Assembly (NCBI GenBank): GCA_051883395.1
Contig: JBJETQ010000019.1
Coordinates: forward strand, 1 to 24,793
Source: HGM11368 sp051883395
Lineage (GTDB): Bacteria > Bacillota > Clostridia > Christensenellales > UBA3700
Direction of reading: 5' to 3'
Length of the DNA stretch: 24,793 bases
Shown: one piece after another, positions 1-6,893 of the stretch
Position numbering within the stretch: the first letter of the stretch is position 1
Layout: every line of letters begins with the position of its first letter
The notes under the pieces: model-generated
Databases searched by the model: none
Told to the model about the DNA's origin: nothing
Seen by the model: only the letters and a program-made list of their open reading frames with translations
Translations under genes and position numbers: made by a program

Positions 1-96
1 GTCGAATACCGCTTGTTTGTTCATCTGATTGTTTTTGCTATATCCATACATCATAGTAAGCTGATATAGGTCAGTCAATAAAGTTAAGTTTCTCAT
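1..96 (-). CDS. pncB: Nicotinate phosphoribosyltransferase, N-terminal fragment (runs off left edge)
   Basis: Only the first 32 codons are present; the gene continues beyond base 1. The enzyme joins nicotinate to PRPP to make nicotinate mononucleotide in cytosolic NAD salvage. The visible residues begin MRNLTLLTDLYQLTMMYGY, the usual opening of this family (NLTLLTDLYxLTMM). The frame is open to the window edge, and an AGAGGAG ribosome binding site (plus-strand 101-107) sits 4 bases before the ATG at 96. It lies 117 bp downstream of lgt on the same strand and may be the third gene of a galK-lgt-pncB transcript, since no terminator is obvious between them. The call rests on this short but characteristic stretch; the rest of the protein cannot be judged. 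Confidence 0.88.
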   Translation of the reverse strand, partial: MRNLTLLTDLYQLTMMYGYSKNNQMNKQAVFD

Positions 97-118
97 TTTA
101 CTCCTCTGTACATTGTTG

Positions 119-152
119 GCGGCAAGCCGCACTCGACCGAGCTTAACCGCTC
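119..152 (-). other. Cluster of three small inverted repeats in the pncB leader
   Basis: Three short palindromic elements abut in the lgt-pncB gap: GCGGC-AA-GCCGC (119-130), CTCG-AC-CGAG (132-141) and GAGC-TTAACC-GCTC (139-152). In RNA read leftwards they would give a compact GC-rich leader about 20-55 nt before the pncB start. There is no U-tract, so this is not a typical terminator. A role in translation control or mRNA stability is possible but unproven. Confidence 0.3.
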
Positions 153-213
153 TTAGTCAGTTGAAATAGCAAAAATACGTAAAGCCTTATGACAGGCAAA
201 TTTGTTGATAGTT

Positions 214-1284
214 TTATTGTTCGAGCGTACAGTCTATTTTGTCATTGTCGCCATTTTTATCTTGCTGTTGCGACTCTTTATTCTGCACGTCAATCCCGAC
301 AGGTTGAGCGTCGGTCAGGCTACTCTCATCAGAGTTCTGCGGTTCGACTTGTTCTCTTTCCAAAGCTTGCAAATCTGATGGAGCGTCAACCACGCCGCTC
401 TCCTTGGTCTTTTGTTGCTCAGCAGCCTGTAAAGCCGCCTGTTTCTGAGCAATTTTGTTGGCAAACCATTTGGTTTCAAATGATATTTTGCCGGTCTGAT
501 TCAGTACGGTAAGCACTATCATGATAGGAGCCAGAACAAAACATATCACTTGGACAACACCCACGTTGCTGTCGCCAAAGGTCTTGTGTTCGTACTTCAA
601 AAATTCAAGACAGCCCCTGACGATACAATACCAGGACAGATACCCCAGCGCTATGGTCATATTTTTGAGTTTGTCCTGGAATTTGATAAAACAAACAAGC
701 GCAATGACCAGCCCAATAAAATTGAGAACGCCTTCATAGAAAAACAGCGCACAATAATATCCGCCGAGCCTGTCGATATAGACGGCAAACGGGAAAAACT
801 GCAATTTTGGATTGGTTATTTCTATTCCAAACAATTCCTGATTGAAATAGTTGCCCCATCTACCGATAATTTGTCCAAGCAAAACAGCGATTACTACGCA
901 ATCTGCCACCTTGGCAAAGCTATATTTTTTGTTTTTGAGACAGCACAAAAATACGCCGAGCGCTCCGCCGAAAATACCGCCTATAATGGTCAATCCGCCT
1001 TCGGATATGTTGAATAGCCGCACAAAGTCGTCCCAACCAAAATCTTTTGGGAAGTATTCTTTGCGTGGCAGAACGTAAAACATTCTGCAAAAAAACACCG
1101 CAAAAACAATGAGCCAAATAAATACTTCCAAAGAAAAGTCCAGGTCGATATTGCGCTTTTTTGCCAAAAACAAGTATAGAAAATATGCGCAGATTATGGC
1201 TGCGGTTACAACAATTCCATACCAATATATAGGTCTTCCGAATATGGTAAAAGCGACGTTGTTGATTGCGCCCAATAAAGTCAT
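214..1284 (-). CDS. lgt: Prolipoprotein diacylglyceryl transferase
   Basis: Multi-pass membrane enzyme that transfers diacylglycerol from phosphatidylglycerol to the lipobox cysteine of prolipoproteins, the first step of lipoprotein maturation. At 356 aa it is longer than the usual 260-290. The Lgt signature is visible as GRWGNYFNQELFG (residues 141-153; R142 and N145 match E. coli R143 and N146), with the glycine-rich SEGGLTIIGG segment at 94-103 and WYCIVRGCLEFLKYE further on. Hydrophobic segments fill roughly residues 10-270. Two oddities: the position of the catalytically important E. coli His103 holds Ile101, and about 75 C-terminal residues form a hydrophilic Gln/Glu/Asp-rich tail not needed for the core fold. 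The ATG is one base after the galK stop, with a GGAGATG-like binding site inside the galK end, so the two are probably co-translated. Confidence 0.93.
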   Translation of the reverse strand: MTLLGAINNVAFTIFGRPIYWYGIVVTAAIICAYFLYLFLAKKRNIDLDFSLEVFIWLIVFAVFFCRMFYVLPRKEYFPKDFGWDDFVRLFNISEGGLTIIGGIFGGALGVFLCCLKNKKYSFAKVADCVVIAVLLGQIIGRWGNYFNQELFGIEITNPKLQFFPFAVYIDRLGGYYCALFFYEGVLNFIGLVIALVCFIKFQDKLKNMTIALGYLSWYCIVRGCLEFLKYEHKTFGDSNVGVVQVICFVLAPIMIVLTVLNQTGKISFETKWFANKIAQKQAALQAAEQQKTKESGVVDAPSDLQALEREQVEPQNSDESSLTDAQPVGIDVQNKESQQQDKNGDNDKIDCTLEQ

Positions 1285-1285
1285 A

Positions 1286-2551
1286 TTACATCTCCACTTT
1301 GCAAGCGCCGTCGTTTCTTACGCCGATTGCAAAGACGTTGTTGTCTCCAAATACCTTTTTCATCTGAGCAACATAATCGTCTACCGATTTGCTGTCCACG
1401 TATGCTATGATAGTGCCGGCAAAACCGCCGCCGTGTACTCTTACTGCCTTGACTCCGTCAATCTTTTTGCTGAGATTGATACCCAAAGGTATTCTTTGGT
1501 TCATATCTCCCAAAGGATAGCAGTTTTGGAGCATAGTATAAGAACTGAGTCCGCTGGCATTGATAACTTCACAGAACTTTTTCTCTTTGACGCCCTTTAC
1601 GGCTCTTGCGCCTGCTTCAACACGCTTATTTTCGTCAAAGAAATGCATAGCTCTGAGTATTGCTCTGCCGCTTACTTTTGTTTGCAGAGTGTCAAGAGCG
1701 GCATAAAAATCACTCTCTTTGACCTTGCGCAGTTTGCGTGCCTTAAACTGTTTTGCCACGCCTTCCATCTCCAATCTTATATCGGCATATTGGGAAGTAA
1801 GGTCGCAATGGTCTCCGCCCGTGTTGGTAAGAACTATCGTCAAATCGTCAAACTTCCAATCAATAGTCTGAATTTTTGGATTGGCGGTCGATTTGAAATC
1901 TATATAGCTTACTCCGCCCAAAGCAATTGCGCTTTGGTCCATAAGACCGCAAGGCTTGCCGAAAAATACGCTCTCGGCATGATGCGACGCTTTGGCTTTG
2001 GTAACTTTGTCAATTTTGCCATCGTTGAACATGCAATTGAGAATTTCGCAGACAAGAACTTCAAAACATGCCGAAGAACTTACGCCAGCACCTTTGAAAA
2101 CGTCGCTGGTGGTGGTAGCCGCAAAGCCGCCTATATTATATCCGTTGTCTACGTAGTATGCACATACGCCCCTTACCAAAGCTTCGCTGGTACCGTACTC
2201 GGCAGAGTTTGGTTGCAAGTCGTCGATATTAACTTCTACGGTAGGATAACCAACCGAATCAACAATAATTTTTCTCTCGGCAAGCGGCGTAACGCAGGCG
2301 ATTGTATCAACCGTTATTGCGGCGCACAAAACTTTGCCGTTGTTGTGGTCGGTATGGTTGCCGCAAACTTCGATTCTGCCGGGAGAAGAATAGAATTCTC
2401 CGCCGTCGGCGTATTTGGAACAATGCAAATCGTAAATTTTGCGGTATCTGTCTACTTCATAGTCAAACTTGGACGCACCGTATAGCGCCTTTACGCTGTT
2501 TGTGAAAGTCTGATTGTTGCCGAGATTGGCAATAAAATTTTTGTCGGTCAT
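1286..2551 (-). CDS. galK: Galactokinase (GHMP kinase family, clostridial type)
   Basis: Phosphorylates galactose to galactose-1-phosphate with ATP, in the cytosol, as the first committed step of the Leloir pathway. It has 421 aa, slightly longer than E. coli GalK. Galactokinase motifs occur in order: substrate-binding SPGRIEVCGNHTDHNNG (56-72), the ATP loop GAGVSSSA (154-161), CGLMDQ with the probable catalytic Asp at 205, and GGGFAGT near 370. The first motif differs from the textbook GRVNLIGEHTDYN but keeps the HTD core. The ATG follows a GGGGAG binding site and a good promoter. It is divergent from galT, the next pathway enzyme, which supports galactose as substrate over other GHMP-kinase substrates. 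A related sugar such as N-acetylgalactosamine cannot be excluded. Confidence 0.9.
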   Translation of the reverse strand: MTDKNFIANLGNNQTFTNSVKALYGASKFDYEVDRYRKIYDLHCSKYADGGEFYSSPGRIEVCGNHTDHNNGKVLCAAITVDTIACVTPLAERKIIVDSVGYPTVEVNIDDLQPNSAEYGTSEALVRGVCAYYVDNGYNIGGFAATTTSDVFKGAGVSSSACFEVLVCEILNCMFNDGKIDKVTKAKASHHAESVFFGKPCGLMDQSAIALGGVSYIDFKSTANPKIQTIDWKFDDLTIVLTNTGGDHCDLTSQYADIRLEMEGVAKQFKARKLRKVKESDFYAALDTLQTKVSGRAILRAMHFFDENKRVEAGARAVKGVKEKKFCEVINASGLSSYTMLQNCYPLGDMNQRIPLGINLSKKIDGVKAVRVHGGGFAGTIIAYVDSKSVDDYVAQMKKVFGDNNVFAIGVRNDGACKVEM

Positions 2552-2580
2552 AATAAACTCCCCATTATTTTTTCTTAGAT

Positions 2581-2609
2581 ATTATACCATACAACAAATA
2601 AAATGTAAA
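2581..2609 (-). promoter_or_regulatory. Sigma-A promoter of galK-lgt
   Basis: Read on the minus strand: -35 TTTACA (2609-2604), a 17-bp spacer, and a perfect -10 TATAAT (2586-2581) preceded by TGG, which gives an extended -10. It lies about 30 bp before the galK ATG and diverges from the galT promoter. No clear catabolite-repression or repressor operator was recognised in the 177-bp gap. Confidence 0.75.
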
Positions 2610-2666
2610 TATATGTTGACAAGTTTTTAAAGATGTCAAAATACCGCTTAATTTGCTCTATTACCC

Positions 2667-2695
2667 TTGCATTAATCATTCTTTTGACTTATAAT
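2667..2695 (+). promoter_or_regulatory. Sigma-A promoter of galT
   Basis: -35 TTGCAT (2667-2672), a 17-bp spacer and a perfect -10 TATAAT (2690-2695). The leader would be about 27 nt, carrying an AAAAGGGG ribosome binding site just before the galT ATG at 2729. A TTGACT at 2684 has no equally good -10 at proper spacing. Confidence 0.72.
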
Positions 2696-2728
2696 AATAT
2701 AAAGTATATATGACAAAAGGGGACTTCT

Positions 2729-4264
2729 ATGTTGGAAATTTCTCAGGTACAAACCAAACTCAACGAATTGGTAGCCTACGCTATCGACAACTTAAATCTC
2801 AAATCGGAAGACGAATATTACGTTCTTAACCAACTTCTTGACTTGTTCAAATTGCAATCTCCCGGTCAGGCTATCACCGAATACGGCGATTTTCAGACCG
2901 AAATTGTCGATCCGCTCGTAAACTATGCCGTAGACAGCGGTTTGATAGAACCTGAACAAACCATTTTGTTTGAAACCAAGCTGCTGGGTTTAGTAACCCC
3001 TATGCCTAGCGCAGTAGTAGAAGAATTTGACAGCGTGGCAAGCAGTCAGGACGTCAAAGCAGCAACCGATTGGCTCTTTGAGCTGAGCAAAGCCAACAAC
3101 TATATACGTATGCCCGACATCAACAAAAACATCAAGTGGGAACATAAGGGTAAATTGGGACGCATTGACGTTACTATCAATCTTTCTAAACCTGAAAAAG
3201 ACCCTAGACAAATTGCCCTTGCAAAACTTCAACCAAAGTCAGGCTATCCTGCTTGTATGCTTTGTCCGTCCAACGTCGGCTATGCCGGACATATCAACCA
3301 CCCTGCCCGTCAGACTTTGAGAATAATTCCGATTGAGCTTGGCGGAGAAGAATGGAATCTCCAATTTTCTCCATATCAATACTATCATCAACACGTCATT
3401 GCTTTTTCTTCGGAACACAGACCTATGAAAGTCAACGACAAGGCTTTTGGCAGATTGATGGACTTTGTCGACCTGTTTCCGCATTATTTCATAGGAAGCA
3501 ACGCAGCTTTACCTATCGTAGGCGGTTCTATCCTGACACACGACCACTATCAAGGCGGAGAAAAGGTTTTACCTATGTTTTTGGCTAAAAACCGCCGTGT
3601 TTATCGCAGCCAGGAGTTCCCTGACGTAGAACTTTCGATTGTTGACTGGTACAACAGCGTGGTGAGAATAGAAGGTAAAAACCGCAAGCAGGTATATGAA
3701 GCGGCATGTAAAGTTTTGACGACATGGGAAGATTGGAGCGACGAAAGCGTTGGCGTAATCTGCAAAACCGACGAGCAACACAATGCTATAACTCCAATCG
3801 TGCGACTTGAAAACAAAAAATACGTGTTTGATTTGATTTTGCGTAACAATCGCACCGACGAAGCACATCCTTTCGGCATTTTCCACCCCGAAGAAAGTTT
3901 ACATAATATCAAAAAGGAAGGCATCGGCATAATAGAAGTTATGGGCTTGTTTATCTTGCCGGGAAGGCTTAAAAAAGAGCTTGAAGGAGTCAAAGAATAC
4001 CTTACCGGCAAAACTCAGCTCGATCTCAAAGAGCTATCCGATCCACAAAATCCTTTGTGCAAACATGCGGGTATGATTGTGCAACTTGTCAACGATAACG
4101 GAGTAAAGAATACCGCCAAAAAAGCCGACGCAATTGTCAATGACTACGTAAACAAGGCATGCGAACAGATTTTGGAATGTACGGGCGTATTTAAAAACGA
4201 CGAAGCGGGACAAACTGCTTTTGACAAGTTTATGACGCAAGGTCTTTCTCTTGAAAGAGCATAA
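2729..4264 (+). CDS. galT: UDP-glucose--hexose-1-phosphate uridylyltransferase, class II
   Basis: Exchanges UMP between UDP-glucose and galactose-1-phosphate, giving UDP-galactose and glucose-1-phosphate in the Leloir pathway. The 511-aa length and the sequence fit the Gram-positive class II GalT family (about 490-520 aa), not the 350-aa E. coli type. The active-site region is GGSILTHDHYQGG, with H271-D-H273-Y-Q275; the second His is expected to be the uridylylated nucleophile by analogy with the HxHxQ motif. Other family blocks include YPACMLCPSNVGYAGHINHP and the conserved FSPYQYYHQH. The start has a strong AAAGGGG site at proper spacing. It is transcribed alone from a promoter divergent to galK and followed by a strong terminator. 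No galE is visible in the window. Confidence 0.95.
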   Translation: MLEISQVQTKLNELVAYAIDNLNLKSEDEYYVLNQLLDLFKLQSPGQAITEYGDFQTEIVDPLVNYAVDSGLIEPEQTILFETKLLGLVTPMPSAVVEEFDSVASSQDVKAATDWLFELSKANNYIRMPDINKNIKWEHKGKLGRIDVTINLSKPEKDPRQIALAKLQPKSGYPACMLCPSNVGYAGHINHPARQTLRIIPIELGGEEWNLQFSPYQYYHQHVIAFSSEHRPMKVNDKAFGRLMDFVDLFPHYFIGSNAALPIVGGSILTHDHYQGGEKVLPMFLAKNRRVYRSQEFPDVELSIVDWYNSVVRIEGKNRKQVYEAACKVLTTWEDWSDESVGVICKTDEQHNAITPIVRLENKKYVFDLILRNNRTDEAHPFGIFHPEESLHNIKKEGIGIIEVMGLFILPGRLKKELEGVKEYLTGKTQLDLKELSDPQNPLCKHAGMIVQLVNDNGVKNTAKKADAIVNDYVNKACEQILECTGVFKNDEAGQTAFDKFMTQGLSLERA

Positions 4265-4310
4265 TTGAGATAAAATTCACAGCGTGATTGAGAAAAATTA
4301 CATAATTTGA

Positions 4311-4339
4311 AAAGCCACCGTAAAAGCGGTGGCTTTTTT
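4311..4339 (+). terminator. Rho-independent terminator after galT (possibly bidirectional)
   Basis: Stem GCCACCG / CGGTGGC with loop TAAAAG, preceded by AAAA and followed by six T residues. The A-run on the other side could also end transcripts of the convergent dnaX-ybaB-recR operon, whose last stop codon is at 4385. Confidence 0.92.
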
Positions 4340-4384
4340 GAGATTAAATTCACAATCATAAAAATTGCTATACGTATTGAGTTT

Positions 4385-4969
4385 TCAGAGCTGTCTACGG
4401 TCTTGCAGGGCTCTTGACAGAGTTACTTCGTCGGCATATTCTATATCGCTACCCATAGAAATACCGCTGGCAATACGGGTAACTTTGATGCCCATTGGCT
4501 TGATGAGACGTGCGATATACACTGCCGTCGCTTCTCCGTCAACGTCGGGATTGGTAGCCATTATTACTTCTTCTACACCATCCAATCTTTGAAGCAATTC
4601 TTTGATGCGGATATCATCCACACCAACACCCAAAAGTGGATTGATTGTGCCGTGAAGTACGTGATAAACGCCTTTGAAGTCCTTGACTTTTTCAAAAGCC
4701 GCCACGTCCTTAGGCTCTTTGACTACACATATAATTCTCTTGTCCCGCTTAGAGCAAATATCGCATACGTCCTTGTCGGTATAGCCGCCGCATATCGGAC
4801 AATAATGCACCTTGTGCTTAGAATCGACCAAAGCTTCGGCAAATGCTTCCACTTCCTGCTCCGACATATTGATTATTTTGTATGCGTAACGCTGAGCCGT
4901 CTTTTGTCCTACGCCCGGCAGCTTAGTAAACTGTGCCACCAACCTTTGTAATGCTTCTATATCGTACAT
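4385..4969 (-). CDS. recR: Recombination mediator RecR
   Basis: Cytosolic DNA-repair protein that works with RecF and RecO to load RecA on gapped DNA. At 194 aa it matches the family length. Domains in order: helix-hairpin-helix (about 8-30, LPGVGQKTAQRYA), a C4 zinc finger (C57, C60, C69, C72), and a Toprim domain (about 78-172) with NPDVDGEATA at 140-149. The C-terminal DIEYADEVTLSRAL block is standard; the usual AHG-like segment before it reads ASGISMGSD. It is the last gene of the conserved dnaX-ybaB-recR order, with its start one base beyond the ybaB stop, and has only a weak AGGT binding site, so translational coupling is likely. Confidence 0.96.
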   Translation of the reverse strand: MYDIEALQRLVAQFTKLPGVGQKTAQRYAYKIINMSEQEVEAFAEALVDSKHKVHYCPICGGYTDKDVCDICSKRDKRIICVVKEPKDVAAFEKVKDFKGVYHVLHGTINPLLGVGVDDIRIKELLQRLDGVEEVIMATNPDVDGEATAVYIARLIKPMGIKVTRIASGISMGSDIEYADEVTLSRALQDRRQL

Positions 4970-4970
4970 A

Positions 4971-5297
4971 TCAAAGACCTAAATTGCCAAAGGCTCCCAT
5001 CTTTTCTTCTTTGATTGCGTCGGCCTGACTGAGTGCGTCGTTGACTGCGGCAACGACAAGGTCTTCAAGCATTTCAACGTCGTCAGGGTCAACCGCTTCG
5101 GGTTTGATAGAAATTCCTACCAGCTTTTTGTCGCAGGTCATCGTAACCTCAACCATCGAACCGCCGCTGGTACCTACTACTTCGGTAGAAGCCAGTTCTT
5201 CCTGCGCAGCAAGCATATCCTGCTGCATTTTTTGTGCCTGTTTCATCAGTTGTTGCATGTTTCCCATACCACCACCGAAACCGCCGAATTTTGGCAT
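4971..5297 (-). CDS. ybaB: Nucleoid-associated protein, YbaB/EbfC family
   Basis: Small dimeric DNA-binding protein that coats or bends nucleoid DNA. At 108 aa it has the typical pattern: a Gly/Met-rich N-terminus (PKFGGFGGGMGNMQQLMKQ), a long helix MKQAQKMQQDMLAAQEEL, then the VEVTMTCDKKLVGISIKPE strand region and an acidic DPDDVEMLEDLV helix. It lies between dnaX and recR with gaps of only 1-3 bases, the conserved bacterial arrangement. The AAAGGAGAA binding site overlaps the end of dnaX. Confidence 0.95.
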   Translation of the reverse strand: MPKFGGFGGGMGNMQQLMKQAQKMQQDMLAAQEELASTEVVGTSGGSMVEVTMTCDKKLVGISIKPEAVDPDDVEMLEDLVVAAVNDALSQADAIKEEKMGAFGNLGL

Positions 5298-5300
5298 AAT

Positions 5301-6830
5301 TTATTCTCCTTTTTTGATTATTATTTTGTTATCGCCTACCATTTCGGTAAGTTTTGCTATTCCTTGTTCTACTTCGTCAACTTTGTTGTCCAACACTACT
5401 ATTATATCCGTTACGTCAAAAAATTCTTTGCAAATTATCGACTTGTAATCATTGAGATAATAGTTGAGTATGGAATACTGATTTTCTTTGTATGCCGTGA
5501 TGATAATCTTGTTATCCTTATATTCCAGTTGTTTTTTTGTGTCAATTTCGTTGGCAATTCTGTATGCCGTAATCATAGAATTGTTTTTTGACAACTCATT
5601 GAGCAGTCTGCCCCATACCTGTCCCAAATCGAGTTTCAAGTGTTCTTTAATCTCGCTGTTGTCGGACATTGCGGACAAAATTCTTACTCTCGACTCCATA
5701 TCTTTGAGCCTTTGAATAACACCGTTGGTATCGATGCTGACAGTAACGTCGCAAGCCTTCACAACTGCCATTTCTATCATAATCTGACCGCTGTTGCTAT
5801 ATTTCAACTGCCCTTCTACGTCAAGGAAAATGTCTACCATTCTTACGAGCTTGTCGTTGGTACAAAGGTCTCCGAATGTTATTAATTTAGAATATATTTC
5901 GCTTGGCAATCCCAATATTTTGTTGGCGTCGACGCAATTTTTTGCAAATACGACGTTGCGTATCATCTTGGCTACGTCCTTAGCAAGCAAGGAAACGTTT
6001 TTGCCAAGGGACATTATTTTTTCTACAATCTCCAACGCTTTTTTTACGTCGCTTCTGACCAACGCTTCTACAAGCTGTAAAACGACGGTTGGAGAAGACG
6101 CTCCCAAAACTTCCAATACTTGATTGTAAGTTACATCATCGTCGCAATACGACAAGCATATATCGGCAATAGACAAACTGTCTCTCACGCTTCCGTCGCC
6201 TGCTTCCGCAATAAGTTGCAAAGCTTCGTTCTGATAGCCCCTTCCTACGTCTTCAAAAATCTTTTTGAGAAGTCCAACCAATTCAGCCGTGGAGAGCAAC
6301 CTGAAATCAAGTCGCATACAGCGAGACAATATCGTCTGCGGTATTTTGTGAACTTCGGTAGTGGCAAGGATAAATACGGCATGCTCAGGCGGTTCTTCCA
6401 GCGTTTTGAGCAAAGCGTTGAAAGCATTTTGCGAGAGCATATGCACTTCGTCGATGATATACACCTTATATTTGCCAACGCTTGGTGGAAACTTTACTTT
6501 TTCTCTCAAATCTCTTACGTCGTCAACGCCGTTGTTGGACGCTGCGTCCATCTCGATAATATCCAGATTGTTGGGTTGGGAAAGAGCCTTGCAAACTTCG
6601 CAAACTTCACACGGAGAACCGTCTTCTCTCGGATGCAGACAGTTGATTGCCCTGGCAAAAATTTTGGCTGTGGTAGTTTTGCCCGTACCTCTAGTGCCTG
6701 TAAAAAGATAAGCATGCGAAACGTTGCCGCTCAATACAGTATTTTTGAGAGTGCGAATGATGTGTTGTTGACCTATCATTGTATCAAAACTGACAGGTCG
6801 GTATTTACGATACAAACTTACGTTAGCCAT
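5301..6830 (-). CDS. dnaX: DNA polymerase III subunit gamma/tau
   Basis: Clamp-loader ATPase subunit that places the beta sliding clamp at the replication fork. The 509-aa protein opens with the family's LYRKYRP, then Walker A GTRGTGKT (45-52), a zinc site (C64, C74, C77, C80), Walker B DEVH (127-130) and SRC (169-171) with the arginine finger. The AAA+ core and collar fill about the first 350 residues. The remaining tail is short, and I saw no A-rich slippery site of the E. coli kind, though I did not search exhaustively. The ribosome binding site is poor (AAAGAAA). A hairpin lies just upstream, and no promoter was recognised in the 63-bp gap from the transporter gene. Confidence 0.96.
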   Translation of the reverse strand: MANVSLYRKYRPVSFDTMIGQQHIIRTLKNTVLSGNVSHAYLFTGTRGTGKTTTAKIFARAINCLHPREDGSPCEVCEVCKALSQPNNLDIIEMDAASNNGVDDVRDLREKVKFPPSVGKYKVYIIDEVHMLSQNAFNALLKTLEEPPEHAVFILATTEVHKIPQTILSRCMRLDFRLLSTAELVGLLKKIFEDVGRGYQNEALQLIAEAGDGSVRDSLSIADICLSYCDDDVTYNQVLEVLGASSPTVVLQLVEALVRSDVKKALEIVEKIMSLGKNVSLLAKDVAKMIRNVVFAKNCVDANKILGLPSEIYSKLITFGDLCTNDKLVRMVDIFLDVEGQLKYSNSGQIMIEMAVVKACDVTVSIDTNGVIQRLKDMESRVRILSAMSDNSEIKEHLKLDLGQVWGRLLNELSKNNSMITAYRIANEIDTKKQLEYKDNKIIITAYKENQYSILNYYLNDYKSIICKEFFDVTDIIVVLDNKVDEVEQGIAKLTEMVGDNKIIIKKGE

Positions 6831-6848
6831 ATTTCTTTATATTACATA

Positions 6849-6877
6849 GCAACCGCCACCCCACGAGCAGCGGTTGC
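6849..6877 (-). other. Inverted repeat between the GPH transporter gene and dnaX
   Basis: An 8-bp perfect stem GCAACCGC / GCGGTTGC with a 13-nt loop. On the minus strand it is followed by TATGTAAT, not a T-run, so it would be a poor terminator. It could be a 3' stabilising stem for the transporter mRNA, a partial terminator or a structured dnaX leader. Confidence 0.45.
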
Positions 6878-6893
6878 ATTATGTTATTGATTT

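Noticed and set aside
1109..2485. Long plus-strand frame (458 codons) opposite galK and lgt
   Set aside because: It is the shadow of well-conserved genes on the minus strand, has no family resemblance and no binding site. Similar long antisense frames lie opposite purL, purH and gdhA and arise from codon bias.
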